A program made the translations under genes and the position numbers. 64,000 nt of DNA from Kiloniella litopenaei (GTDB lineage Bacteria > Pseudomonadota > Alphaproteobacteria > Kiloniellales > Kiloniellaceae), in assembly GCF_000982415.1 (NCBI RefSeq), contig NZ_LANI01000025.1, forward strand, positions 16,324 to 80,323, given 5' to 3'. This document shows, piece by piece, positions 54,116-63,505 of this stretch (its first letter is position 1; every line of letters begins with the position of its first letter). The notes beneath the pieces are model-generated. The model saw only the letters and a list, made by a program, of their open reading frames with translations. It ran no database searches and was not told where the DNA came from.

Positions 54116-54156
54116 AACAGGCCCCCTTTGTAAATGATATACAAAGGGGGCCTGTT
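54116..54156. terminator. Bidirectional terminator between aacS and the MOSC fusion gene
   Basis: A perfect 17-bp stem, 54116-54132 with 54140-54156 around a 7-nt loop, separates convergent genes. The stem core is GGCCCCCTTTG. The T-run on either side is short, but the stem is very strong. Confidence 0.85.
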
Positions 54157-54202
54157 CTCTGTTTAAATTTAACTGTTTAATTCTTGAAATTGCGAGGTGA
54201 AA

Positions 54203-56116
54203 TCAAAGATCAACTTCAATATCGCTTTTTGCAAAGCTGCAGCAGGCGAGAAAGAGGTTGTTCTTTGTATCTTCCTCACTTAATCCCATCGCGTTTGGTG
54301 CTGTAATCTCACCGCTTTTCAGTTCGCTTTTACAGGTGCCACACAGCCCGCCCCGACAGCTATAGGGAATGTCAATGCCGGCGGCTTCAGCAGCATCCAG
54401 AACAGCCTGGTTTCCTTTTATCTCTGCAGTGACACCTGATTTGGAGAAGTGGATTGCATAGCTTGCGGCTGATCCATCTTCAGGGGGCAGGGTTGGTTCG
54501 ATGGTAAAGCTTTCCTGATTGTACTGATTTTCTGGAAGGCCACTGTCCATCAGGTGCGCTTGTACGGTGGTCATAAATTGATCAGGACCACAGACGAACA
54601 CATCACGTTCCAGATAGTCCGGGCAAACTTCCTTGAGTATTTTAGGTGATATCCGCCCCTTGATGCCATGTTCAACCAAACTGGAGGAAGGAACGCCTTG
54701 CGTTGTGTTGTAAGAGAGATTTAACCCAGAGAACTGTTGTGAGAGTAATGATAGCTCGGGCCAGGCAATAAGGTCATCAACAGTGTGAGCAGAATGGTGG
54801 AAATGGATGTCATAATCCAGACCTGTATCCGTGATGAAACGCGTCATGGAAAGCATTGGTGTTATGCCTGATCCGCCAGAAATCATCAGAACTTTTTTCT
54901 TCTGGTTTTCTTGTAAATGGAAAACACCGGCGGGGCCAATTGCTTCTAGGCTAGAGCCGACGGTTACATGATCATGCAGCCAGTTGGAAACCCGTCCGCC
55001 TTTGACACGTTTGACCGTAATCGTAACAGTGTCGGGGCGTGACGGCGTTGATGAAATGGTATAGCAACGGGTGACAACTTCGCCATTAATGGGAATATGC
55101 AGGGTTAAAAACTGTCCGGGCTGATAGGAAAAACGCCTTACCGGATCAGATGTGAATTTAAAGGTTTTCACATCCTTGGTTTCATCAATAACCTGCACAC
55201 ACCTTAGCAATATCGGATTTTGATCAAAGGTTTCTGACGACTTGGGTTTCAGATGTGCCGTGATACGAGACGATTTGGGTGTCCAGTTATCGATGTAATG
55301 CGGTTTTGTTTTTGTTTTTAGTATTTCGACAGGATCACCAACCTGAATAGTGCCTGTATTGAGGGGAATCATATTTTCCCCGAAAATAACGTCTTTACCG
55401 TCTTGAACTTGCCGGAACTGGGTGAGTGTTTTCAGAGGTTCTAGAATTTTATCTGCTGCATGGGCAAAGGGATCAACCGTTGTAAAAACGCAGCGCGCAC
55501 AGGGTTTTGGTAACTCGAATTTGACATCACCAATCCTGATCAGGGACCACCCATCCTCTTCAAATGGCAAGGTGCCGCTGACGGTTATGTTGGGGCGGAA
55601 ATTGGCCATGGAAACGGGAGCAAGCAAACGTCTGTTTAACTCAGCGAGTGAGCTTTCAGATGTTATCAAAAGCGGAAAGCCATCAGCAAAACCGACATCA
55701 TTTTCGGGATGCTGTTTGATAAAACGTTCAGATCTGTTGCCGAAATAGAGCAGCTTCATTGGTTCGCCGAGAAGATCGCTTATCCATGCATCGGCCTGAA
55801 TACCACATTCCTGCCCAATAAGATCCGTCCCCCAGACATTACTGCTTTGATATGTATCGGCAAAGCTTTCCGGGTCGAGCGTAATAGGGGCTCTATCTTC
55901 GTGAGTCAGGGTTAAAAGTGCGCCATGATAAGTGCTCTTGATCGCTGTGATCTTCGGGTGTGTTCGCCCGGTCACAAAAGTGCCGTCAGGTTTTGTGATC
56001 AGATATCGGCGGTCCCCGGCCAGACCAGCTGTCAAAACAGATGCCTTGGACATTGAGATACCGGCAACAGATTTAACGGGATAAATCAAGAGATCACTGA
56101 CAACTGCTTTGGTCAT
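54203..56116 (-). CDS. MOSC domain - ferredoxin reductase - [2Fe-2S] ferredoxin fusion
   Basis: This 637-residue protein joins three parts. An N-terminal MOSC_N and MOSC region covers about residues 1-265 (SDLLIYPVKSVAGISMSKAS; the cysteine in KPCARCVFTTVDP near 207). An FAD/NAD(P)-binding ferredoxin reductase region covers about 300-535 (RCYTISSTPSRPDTV, MISGGSGITPMLSMTRF). A C-terminal plant-type [2Fe-2S] domain has CRGGLCGTCKSEL and a final ACCSF. MOSC domains bind molybdenum cofactor in enzymes reducing N-hydroxylated compounds (YcbX, mARC). Fusion with its own reductase and ferredoxin would make a self-contained system. Confidence 0.85.
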   Translation of the reverse strand: MTKAVVSDLLIYPVKSVAGISMSKASVLTAGLAGDRRYLITKPDGTFVTGRTHPKITAIKSTYHGALLTLTHEDRAPITLDPESFADTYQSSNVWGTDLIGQECGIQADAWISDLLGEPMKLLYFGNRSERFIKQHPENDVGFADGFPLLITSESSLAELNRRLLAPVSMANFRPNITVSGTLPFEEDGWSLIRIGDVKFELPKPCARCVFTTVDPFAHAADKILEPLKTLTQFRQVQDGKDVIFGENMIPLNTGTIQVGDPVEILKTKTKPHYIDNWTPKSSRITAHLKPKSSETFDQNPILLRCVQVIDETKDVKTFKFTSDPVRRFSYQPGQFLTLHIPINGEVVTRCYTISSTPSRPDTVTITVKRVKGGRVSNWLHDHVTVGSSLEAIGPAGVFHLQENQKKKVLMISGGSGITPMLSMTRFITDTGLDYDIHFHHSAHTVDDLIAWPELSLLSQQFSGLNLSYNTTQGVPSSSLVEHGIKGRISPKILKEVCPDYLERDVFVCGPDQFMTTVQAHLMDSGLPENQYNQESFTIEPTLPPEDGSAASYAIHFSKSGVTAEIKGNQAVLDAAEAAGIDIPYSCRGGLCGTCKSELKSGEITAPNAMGLSEEDTKNNLFLACCSFAKSDIEVDL

Positions 56117-56294
56117 TGTAGGGCCTTTTCTTGGATGGGAATTGCTAGGAATGTTTAATGATAGTGCGCTGTTTTGAAAGAGAACAGAGCAAGAGACGAA
56201 ATATATTTTTTAAATATTTTTCGGGGCCTGATTTTCCGTGTTGATGGAAAATAAAGCCAATAAACGATGATTTGTCATCGTTGGTTGCCTAAGG

Positions 56295-56984
56295 TCAAAA
56301 AAGCTGTGCTTGTTGGATTTGGGGTTCATGGCAGGCAGGGCCTTCATTGCGCGCGTTATTTACGTAGCTTGTCACGGGTGTTGCTTTGAGACTGTTAATT
56401 GGAAGGGGTTTCAACAGATCGTGTCCTCCTTTGAAAAGCCATGTATTGTAATCTTTCCTTAGCACAATGACGGGCATGCGGTGGTGGATATGACAAATGT
56501 CGTGATTGGCTTCGGTTGTCAGAATCGCACAGGATTGTACTTCACTGCCATCGGCGCCGAGCCAATCATCCCAAATTCCCGCAAAGGCAAAGGGCGCATT
56601 GTTTGTTTGTGTGATGTAGTATCCTTGCTTTGCAGATGTTGTGGCCGCCTGTCCGGTGCTACGACTTTGCCACTCATAAAATCCATCGGCGGGAATCAGG
56701 CACCGTCTTCCGCGAAAAGGCCCCTTGAACGAAGGCTTGTCATTGACCGTTTCGCTACGGGCGTTGTGCATCGGGTTGTTGAGATTCGGTTCTTTAACCC
56801 AGTTTGGAATTAACCCCCAACGATGGAGGGTAAAGTGTTTCCTTTTGTCTGACCCCAAAACCACGACAGCAACAGGCTGAGTAGGGCAGATGTTGTATCG
56901 TTCTTCCAAATTTGGTCGTTCGGGAAAGTCCATAAGGTCGCTTAGATCAGCGATTGGGGTGGTTAAAGCAAAACGTCCGCACAT
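56295..56984 (-). CDS. SRAP domain protein (YedK/HMCES-like)
   Basis: This 229-residue protein begins MCGRFALTTP, with the catalytic cysteine at position 2 exposed after Met removal. It also has NARSETVNDKPSFKG, RRCLIPADGFYEWQ and HHRMPVIL, the full set of SRAP motifs. The family crosslinks to abasic sites in single-stranded DNA to protect them. The length fits. It is transcribed away from the MOSC fusion gene's start. Confidence 0.93.
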   Translation of the reverse strand: MCGRFALTTPIADLSDLMDFPERPNLEERYNICPTQPVAVVVLGSDKRKHFTLHRWGLIPNWVKEPNLNNPMHNARSETVNDKPSFKGPFRGRRCLIPADGFYEWQSRSTGQAATTSAKQGYYITQTNNAPFAFAGIWDDWLGADGSEVQSCAILTTEANHDICHIHHRMPVIVLRKDYNTWLFKGGHDLLKPLPINSLKATPVTSYVNNARNEGPACHEPQIQQAQLF

Positions 56985-57201
56985 GACTAAGAAATACTAA
57001 TCCTTGAAAATTCGTGTCCAACTTACCAGCTTTTTTACGGGAAGAAACCATCTCTTGTGATGGGCAGTTGAGCCTTATTTTGTGATTGTGGAATGCCAGA
57101 GTTTCATTTTTGCGCTTCTTGATCTATACCCTTGCTTCAAACAAAGGTGTTTTTTGACGCAGGATAGCCTCTGCAACGAATTGTAATACGGGATCGAAAC
57201 G

Positions 57202-57606
57202 ATGATTTTTGGGTTTTTTGGGCGAAAAAAAGAAATCCATATGATCGATGACGGGTTGAAACGCACAGGTACCTTCAGTGCTGTTGTTCCCGATGCTGTT
57301 AAGCTGACGTTGTGGCGCCTGGCAAAGGATCGCGGTCTTCTTAAGGATGATTCGGAAGCGGCTCTGCATGATTTGGCGGGTTTCCTGAGTTACTGTATCC
57401 TGGGGCAGGAAGATTTCGAAGATTTTAACGGTCCCGAGGATGCAAAGGAAATGTTGCGCCGCTTGGAGATGGTGAAGATTTTCGAAGATGGTATTGATGC
57501 AGAAATTGTTCTGTTGACTTTACATGCGGGATTGGCGGATGAAACCACCGCCGGGCGCTATTCCATAGAAACCGAAGATGGTTTGGCAGATGCCAAGTCG
57601 AACTAA
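57202..57606 (+). CDS. Hypothetical protein (134 residues)
   Basis: This 134-residue acidic protein starts MIFGFFGRKKEIHM and contains a helical segment LWRLAKDRGLLKDDSEAALH and a second, RRLEMVKIFEDGIDAEIVLL. A short hydrophobic-basic N-terminus may attach it to the membrane. I do not recognise a family. The codon use and length suggest a real gene. It lies between the SRAP gene and a DUF2786-like gene. Confidence 0.6.
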   Translation: MIFGFFGRKKEIHMIDDGLKRTGTFSAVVPDAVKLTLWRLAKDRGLLKDDSEAALHDLAGFLSYCILGQEDFEDFNGPEDAKEMLRRLEMVKIFEDGIDAEIVLLTLHAGLADETTAGRYSIETEDGLADAKSN

Positions 57607-57680
57607 GGCAGTGTCTTCGCAAGGGCCTTTGCAGAATAAAATGGGAAGAATTGTCTTTGGCTAAGATTTTTTACTATTTG

Positions 57681-57800
57681 ATGTGGATATTTTTTATCCC
57701 CTTTATTCTATTGCTTAATGTGATCGAAGGGAAAGGGAAGTACCCAGTGAAACAGCCAAAGCGTGCTGAAGCTTCAAAACCAAAAAATCAAACAAAGTAA
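57681..57800 (+). CDS. Possible small membrane protein (39 residues)
   Basis: An ATG at 57681 opens a 39-codon frame: a hydrophobic stretch IFFIPFILLLNVI followed by a basic tail rich in Lys and Pro. The frame is open back to a TTG at 57651. There is no clear ribosome binding site and no recognised family, so it is only possible. Confidence 0.3.
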   Translation: MWIFFIPFILLLNVIEGKGKYPVKQPKRAEASKPKNQTK

Positions 57801-57837
57801 AAGCAAATAAATGAAATTTACTGCCTAAGAGCCAGAA

Positions 57838-58410
57838 TTGGCGTATACTGGGCAGCTTGGAAATAAATTAAAGGGAATTAAGACCATTAGTGAGGGATTT
57901 TCAGAAGCAGAGCGTATCAGGTTCCACAATCTTCTTCAGGTTGCGGCCCTAAGCCCTTATGACGGAGAAAGAGAGAATGCTCTTGCTGCGGCTAAACGCA
58001 TGGCCGCAAAACATAATATGTCTTTGGAAGAAGCTGCAGAAGGTGGCCCGAGAGACGAACCTAAACAAAAGGCGCGTCGGGCTTCTTATAGTATGTCGGC
58101 GACTGAACGCGTTTTTGCCAATTCTCTTCATTTGATGGATTCCCACCTGGCACAAGAAAAGGCCCGTCACGAAGCCGCATTAAAAGCAGCCTATGAACGC
58201 GGTCTGGCAAAAGACGACAAGCCTCAAAAATCTTTGGGAAGCCCTGTAAAAGTCAGAAACAGAAAACCGCGTGGCATGCCCCCTAAAATTCATGCTGCAG
58301 TCCTGTTGAGAGAAACAGAGTTATCTATTCGTGAAATTTCAAGTATTACAGGCCTGGATGTGTACAAGGTCACGGCCTTGAAGCTTAAAAACAGAAAGCC
58401 AGCCGCCTAG
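57838..58410 (+). CDS. DUF2786-like protein with C-terminal HTH-like segment
   Basis: This 190-residue protein has an N-terminal segment ENALAAAKRMAAKHNMSLEE that resembles the helical DUF2786 module, a charged middle part, and a C-terminal HTH-like region LLRETELSIREISSITGLDV near residue 155 followed by a basic tail. The start is a TTG because an in-frame stop lies just upstream and the next ATG is about 50 codons in. Function is unknown; DNA or RNA binding is plausible. Confidence 0.6.
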   Translation: MAYTGQLGNKLKGIKTISEGFSEAERIRFHNLLQVAALSPYDGERENALAAAKRMAAKHNMSLEEAAEGGPRDEPKQKARRASYSMSATERVFANSLHLMDSHLAQEKARHEAALKAAYERGLAKDDKPQKSLGSPVKVRNRKPRGMPPKIHAAVLLRETELSIREISSITGLDVYKVTALKLKNRKPAA

Positions 58411-58488
58411 AATAACAAGTTTATTAATGGATTTTATGTTCCCTAAAACCTTATAGGCTGAAACATAACAGCAAAGAATGTTCCTGTT

Positions 58489-58788
58489 TTAGATATTGGT
58501 AAAAAGGGCCCCTTGACGATGGTCGTGGACTGGGGGGGTATGGGGATGACCGTCTCTGAATTGAATACCGACACCATCCCAGGCATGCCGGACAACTGTG
58601 CCTGAATACCTGCCCAAACTACTTAAATCCAACTCGACAACAGTACCAATCGGCGGACGGCAAAAGGTTTCCAGAAAAAGGCCATTTCCTGAAAGGTTTT
58701 GAACGGAGCAAGGATGCCAAGAACCATCAATGCCTAATGAGGCGTTGTCCCCGGCGGCATACCTTTTATATTGGCGGTTTTCTATCAT
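58489..58788 (-). CDS. PilZ domain protein
   Basis: This 99-residue protein has the c-di-GMP-binding PilZ signature: RQYKR (the RxxxR motif, residues 5-9) and NLSGNGLFLE (the NxSxxG motif) near residue 31. It is a stand-alone PilZ receptor or adaptor. With the EAL protein at 26.6 kb it shows that the cell uses c-di-GMP signalling. Confidence 0.82.
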   Translation of the reverse strand: MIENRQYKRYAAGDNASLGIDGSWHPCSVQNLSGNGLFLETFCRPPIGTVVELDLSSLGRYSGTVVRHAWDGVGIQFRDGHPHTPPVHDHRQGALFTNI

Positions 58789-59150
58789 CTACTGCATTTG
58801 TACCTAATCTTATGAACTACCAATGATTCTAGGTACTAATCCTTACCAATTCCTTTCAAATAGAGGGCATTTACTCTGCAATTTGTGTGATTTTTGTGAA
58901 CTTTGAATCCTATGATTGTTTAACTGATACTAATTCACAGTTTTGTGTGCATGGATCGCTTTTTTTATAACAGTTATATCTTGACCGAAAAGCATTGATG
59001 ACAGATGTCTAATATAGAAATTTAAAGCCTCATTGTGACCTTTTGCTGTCGCCAAGTTTTGTTGATTGGTTTTGTCGCTTTCGTTGACAAATTTTGAGCC
59101 GAGACAACAAGCTGTCAACAGGTGATATTTCAGAATAGGAATAGCTTCTA
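58789..59150. other. Intergenic region between PilZ and GST genes
   Basis: This 362-bp stretch is AT-rich. It holds a 62-codon minus-strand frame (58930-59118) with a TTG start, no ribosome binding site and no recognisable domain, which I do not accept as a gene. Promoters for the two divergent neighbours must lie here, but I see no distinct motif. Confidence 0.35.
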
Positions 59151-59789
59151 ATGTATAAACTGCACTATTTTCCAGGCAACGCCAGTATTGCTCCGCATAT
59201 GTTGATGGAAGAGCTGGGTGTTGACTATGAACTGGTCTATGTGGACCGTAACAAGCAGGCCCATAAAAGTCCGGAATATCTTGCCTTGAACCCTTCTGGA
59301 CGTATTCCTGTGCTTGAAGACGGTGCTATGGTTATCTCAGAGACTGCGGCGATTTGTTTACACCTTGCGGATCGACACCCCGAAGGTCGTATGGCCCCTG
59401 ATATTGCCACGCCGGAACGCGCCAAGTTTTATCAATGGTTGATGTTTTTGACCAATACGATCCAGACTGAATTTCTGGTTTATTATTATTCTGAACGTTA
59501 TAGCAGTGATTCGTCAGACGCACAGGCTATTAAAGAGGCAGCCGAGCAGCGCCTTATCGGTTATTTTGAAATTGTCGAAGCTCAGCTAGCAAAAAAAGGC
59601 CCTTATATGATGGGTAAAGCGGTCTCATTCCTGGACTTTTATCTTTTGATGCTTTGTCGCTGGGGGCGTTTTCTCTCCACAAAGCCAAGTGAGATGAAAC
59701 ACCTGGGAAAGCACATCAAATTGATAAGCAAGCACCCGGCTGTATTGCGAACTTTTGAGCAAGAAGGTCTGGAAGCACCCTTTGCTTAA
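59151..59789 (+). CDS. Glutathione S-transferase family protein
   Basis: This 212-residue protein has an N-terminal thioredoxin-like GST domain (YKLHYFPGNASIAPHMLMEE, with NPSGRIPVLEDG and SETAAICLHLAD) and a C-terminal helical domain. The catalytic residue would be the N-terminal serine or tyrosine region around YFPGNAS. Such enzymes conjugate or reduce with glutathione. Class assignment is uncertain. Confidence 0.9.
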   Translation: MYKLHYFPGNASIAPHMLMEELGVDYELVYVDRNKQAHKSPEYLALNPSGRIPVLEDGAMVISETAAICLHLADRHPEGRMAPDIATPERAKFYQWLMFLTNTIQTEFLVYYYSERYSSDSSDAQAIKEAAEQRLIGYFEIVEAQLAKKGPYMMGKAVSFLDFYLLMLCRWGRFLSTKPSEMKHLGKHIKLISKHPAVLRTFEQEGLEAPFA

Positions 59790-60040
59790 ATAAGAGCATC
59801 TAAATGCACGTTTCAGATGGTGGCCGATAATTGGACATCAGCCGCCATTATGAATCACGACCATTTTCGGGACGGAAAGATTAATCATTAAATTTTGTAA
59901 AATGAGGACCTATTTGCACTTTGTCCCGTTCAAGTGGCGAACAGAGAAACGAAAAGTCGCAACTAAGGTAGAATTATCTTAATAAATATTCTCTAGTGGT
60001 GGGAATGGATTTTGGTACCTGGTGCCTAAGGGAATAATAA

Positions 60041-61438
60041 ATGTTATCAGCCATCACTAATTCGTGGGCACTTTTGCTCGGTATTGCTTTTCTTATGCTG
60101 GGCAATGGCTTGCAAAGTACAGTGTTGAGTGTACGTGGATCTATCGAAGGGTTCTCGACCGAATCAATTGGTGCTGTGATGACCTGTTATTTTATCGGGT
60201 ATCTTGCTGGATCATTTGTGACGCCTAAGGTTCTTGCCAATGTCGGGCATGTTCGTGTTTTTGCGGCATTGGCTTCTCTGTCTTCTGCATCGGCTTTGTT
60301 ACATGCTGTTTTTATTGATCCCTATACCTGGGGGGCGATGCGCCTAATTACCGGATTTTGTTTTGCTGGTTTATATATCGTTGCTGAAAGCTGGTTGAAT
60401 GACAGCTCTACCAATGAAACCCGTGGACAGTTATTGGCTATCTATATGGTCGTTGTGTATGGCGCTATGGGACTAGGACAGCTTTTGATTAATATTTCTG
60501 ACCCCGGTAGCTTCTTGCCGTTTATTTTAATGTCAGTGCTTGTTTCCCTGGCGCTTATTCCAACAACTCTTACGGTTGCACAGGTTCCAACATTTGAATC
60601 TCCAACACCTGTTGGTCTCAAGCGGCTTTTTAAAATTTCTCCATTGGGGTTTGTTTGCGCGTTTGGGGTTGGCGTTGTGCAGGCACAAATTTTTGGCGCA
60701 GGTGCAATCTATGCCAAAGAACTTGAAATGGATACGGTTGATATCTCTGTTTTTATGGCAACGATGTCTATTGGCGGGGTTGCATTACAATGGCCGATTG
60801 GCCGGGTTTCTGACCATTTTGATAGACGTAAGGTTCTAATCGTTGTGGCCCTTCTTGCTGGATTAATTGCCTTATCAATGGGCTTTTTCTCTGGCCCTCA
60901 AGCAACAGTATGGTTTCTGGGTAGTGCTTTTTTATTTGGTGCACTTTGTTTGCCTTTGTATTCATTGGCGATTGCGCATACCAACGACTATTTGGACGCG
61001 TCTGAGATTGTGGGAGCCACGAGTGCCCTGATTGTTATTGGGGGCATTGGGGCAATTGTTGGACCGATTATCAGCACGTTCTTGATGGGGCAGTTGGGGC
61101 CTAACGCCTTTGTCTATAGTATGTCATTGACGTTGTTGATGATTGTGGCTTTTGGCGTGTTCCGGATGACACAACGTAGTTCTGTTCCGATTGAGGAACA
61201 GGGTGATTATATCGCGGTGCCTGCGGAATCATCGACAATGGTTGTCGCGATGACCCCAGAAGGCGAAGAGTGGTACGAAGAAGTTATCGCCGAGGCTGAG
61301 GGTGATGGATCTGATATCACTGTTGGTGATGAAGACACCGAGTCCGATATCCTGGAAGACGGCCCCGCATTCTGGGAAGAAGATTCTTCTTCTGAAGAGG
61401 AAGTGATCAAGGTCGAGAATGCAGTTAAAAATGATTAG
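60041..61438 (+). CDS. MFS transporter (YcaD-like) with acidic C-terminal tail
   Basis: This 465-residue protein has about twelve membrane helices up to residue 390. It begins LSAITNSWALLLGIAFLMLG and has GRVSDHFDRRKVLIV as the loop 8-9 motif, which places it near YcaD/CynX-like proteins. Beyond it, about 75 residues form a glutamate- and aspartate-rich tail (EEDSSSEEEVIKVE), unlike most family members. The tail may be a regulatory or interaction segment. The substrate is unknown. Confidence 0.82.
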   Translation: MLSAITNSWALLLGIAFLMLGNGLQSTVLSVRGSIEGFSTESIGAVMTCYFIGYLAGSFVTPKVLANVGHVRVFAALASLSSASALLHAVFIDPYTWGAMRLITGFCFAGLYIVAESWLNDSSTNETRGQLLAIYMVVVYGAMGLGQLLINISDPGSFLPFILMSVLVSLALIPTTLTVAQVPTFESPTPVGLKRLFKISPLGFVCAFGVGVVQAQIFGAGAIYAKELEMDTVDISVFMATMSIGGVALQWPIGRVSDHFDRRKVLIVVALLAGLIALSMGFFSGPQATVWFLGSAFLFGALCLPLYSLAIAHTNDYLDASEIVGATSALIVIGGIGAIVGPIISTFLMGQLGPNAFVYSMSLTLLMIVAFGVFRMTQRSSVPIEEQGDYIAVPAESSTMVVAMTPEGEEWYEEVIAEAEGDGSDITVGDEDTESDILEDGPAFWEEDSSSEEEVIKVENAVKND

Positions 61439-61476
61439 ATTTTTGATCATCAAAAACGGGTCACAATAGTTGTAAA

Positions 61477-63318
61477 TTATGACCTGTTTTCGTTGATTAC
61501 CTCTAGGAAGATGTCGGCATAACGTTCGAGTTTACGTTTACCCACGCCCGGAACCTTTGCCATATCGCCCAGATCAACCGGGCGTGCCATGACCATTTCT
61601 AGAAGAGTCTTGTCATTAAAGATTACATAGGGGGGGACACCCTGATCTTTGGCCAGTTCAAGGCGCTTTGCTCTTAAGGTCTGGAACAGTGCTTCGTCGT
61701 TTGGATCGTCAATCGTCGCAGCCGGGCCAAATGACTTCTTATAATGACTGCGAAGTGATGCACGGGTTTTCTTTGCCGGGTCGCGGCGGAACCACACTGT
61801 TTTCTCGCCCCGTAAAACCGGGCGGCAATCTTCGCCGAGTTGGAAAGAGCCATGTCCTTCCATATCCACCTTCAGATAACCCAATGCAACCAGTTGACGG
61901 AAGATCGATCGCCATTCCTGCTTTATAAACTCTTTGCCAATACCAAAGGTGCTTAATTGGTCGTGACCCAATTTTTCAATGCGTTCGGTTTTTGCGCCCA
62001 AAAGTACATCGATGACATGAGCCGAGCCAAAAATCTGTCCCGTACGATAGACGGTCGAGAGTGCTTTTTGCGCGGCTTCTGTTCCGTCAAAGCTTTCAAC
62101 CGGTGTTAGACATGTATCGCAATTACCACAGGGTTCTATTGGGTTGTCATCAAAATATTCCAGCAGCACCTGACGGCGGCATCTCGTTGTTTCACAAAAG
62201 CCCAACAAGGCTTCCAGTTTTCTGTTTTCAATCCGCTTTTGTGCTTCGGGTGCATCGGATTGTGACGCCATATGATAAAGCCGGGCGACATCGTTCATGC
62301 TATAGATCATCCAGGCTTCTGCCGGAAGGCCGTCGCGTCCTGCGCGCCCTGTTTCCTGATAGTAGGCTTCCAGGCTTTTGGGTAGGTCCAGATGAATGAC
62401 AAAGCGAACATCGGGTTTGTCTATGCCCATGCCAAAGGCAACAGTGGCAACCATGATGACGGCATCTTCCTTGAGGAAACGATCCTGATTGCCCGCCCTG
62501 ATGTCTTTGGAAAGACCTGCATGGTAGGGCAAGGCATTGAAACCCTTTTCACTCAGGGACTGAGCGATTTCCTCGACCTTATTTCTGGACATGCAATAGA
62601 CGATACCGGACTGTCCCGCATGTTCGCGTTCCAGTAAATCAGTCAGCTGTTTTTTTGGGGCGGCTTTCAGGCCAATTTTGTAACGAATGTTCGGTCTGTC
62701 AAATCCGGCAACAAAGGCGCGGGCGTCACTTAAATGAAGGCGCTCTTTGATATCCTGTCTGGTTGGTCCGTCTGCGGTTGCCGTTAGCGCTATCCGGGGA
62801 ACCCAGGGAAAGCGCTCTTTTAAAAGACTGAGTTGCAGATATTCTGGTCTGAAATCGTGTCCCCACTGTGAAACACAATGGGCTTCATCAATGGCAAAAA
62901 GCGACAGGTCACACTGATCTAGAAGGTTTAGAAAACCATCAGTGAGAAGTTTTTCCGGGGCCACATAAACCATATCCAGCTCGCCGGATCTCATGCCCCG
63001 TTCAATGGCAAGTATCTCGCCATAGGGAAGAGTAGAATTTAAGGCGGCAGCTTTGACACCAAGTTGTTGAAGCGCAGTAACTTGATCCTGCATGAGGGCA
63101 ATTAAGGGAGAGACCACAATAGCTAGGCCAGAACGGCACAGGGCCGGAATTTGATAGCATAGGGATTTACCGCCACCTGTCGGCATCAAGACAAGCGCAT
63201 CACCACCATCAATGACATGATCAATGACAGCTTCCTGGTCGCCACGAAAGCTGTTGTATCCGAAAATACGACTAAGAATATCTTGTGCAGATGCTATTTG
63301 AGGGGTGATCGAATCCAT
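61477..63318 (-). CDS. recQ: ATP-dependent DNA helicase RecQ
   Basis: From the ATG at 63316-63318 this is a 613-residue helicase. Seen are Walker A PTGGGKSLCYQIPAL near residue 47, the DEAH box in FAIDEAHCVSQWGHDFRPEY near 140, and helicase motif VI ETGRAGRDGLPAE. The zinc-binding RQC region has CRRQVLLEYF and CGNCDTCL near 380-400, and the C-terminal HRDC domain completes it. RecQ unwinds DNA during recombination and repair. A TTG 36 bp upstream also opens the frame but has no support. Confidence 0.95.
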   Translation of the reverse strand: MDSITPQIASAQDILSRIFGYNSFRGDQEAVIDHVIDGGDALVLMPTGGGKSLCYQIPALCRSGLAIVVSPLIALMQDQVTALQQLGVKAAALNSTLPYGEILAIERGMRSGELDMVYVAPEKLLTDGFLNLLDQCDLSLFAIDEAHCVSQWGHDFRPEYLQLSLLKERFPWVPRIALTATADGPTRQDIKERLHLSDARAFVAGFDRPNIRYKIGLKAAPKKQLTDLLEREHAGQSGIVYCMSRNKVEEIAQSLSEKGFNALPYHAGLSKDIRAGNQDRFLKEDAVIMVATVAFGMGIDKPDVRFVIHLDLPKSLEAYYQETGRAGRDGLPAEAWMIYSMNDVARLYHMASQSDAPEAQKRIENRKLEALLGFCETTRCRRQVLLEYFDDNPIEPCGNCDTCLTPVESFDGTEAAQKALSTVYRTGQIFGSAHVIDVLLGAKTERIEKLGHDQLSTFGIGKEFIKQEWRSIFRQLVALGYLKVDMEGHGSFQLGEDCRPVLRGEKTVWFRRDPAKKTRASLRSHYKKSFGPAATIDDPNDEALFQTLRAKRLELAKDQGVPPYVIFNDKTLLEMVMARPVDLGDMAKVPGVGKRKLERYADIFLEVINENRS

Positions 63319-63505
63319 GCTTGGCTTATAGCCAAGTCTGCCGTGGTTGGTCAAAAAGAGTTTGTTAAGATGTTATGATATATTATGCGTGTATAATTTG
63401 GTGTTTTCACACTTTTTGAGTGTTGTGTGCGCGTAAGTTTGTTGCCGTAAACCCATGTAACCACGTTCTGTTATTTAAAAACATTACCATGTGAAGGGTG
63501 TTGAA

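Noticed and set aside
58930..59118. A 62-codon minus-strand frame with TTG start
   Set aside because: It has no ribosome binding site, no domain and unremarkable composition.
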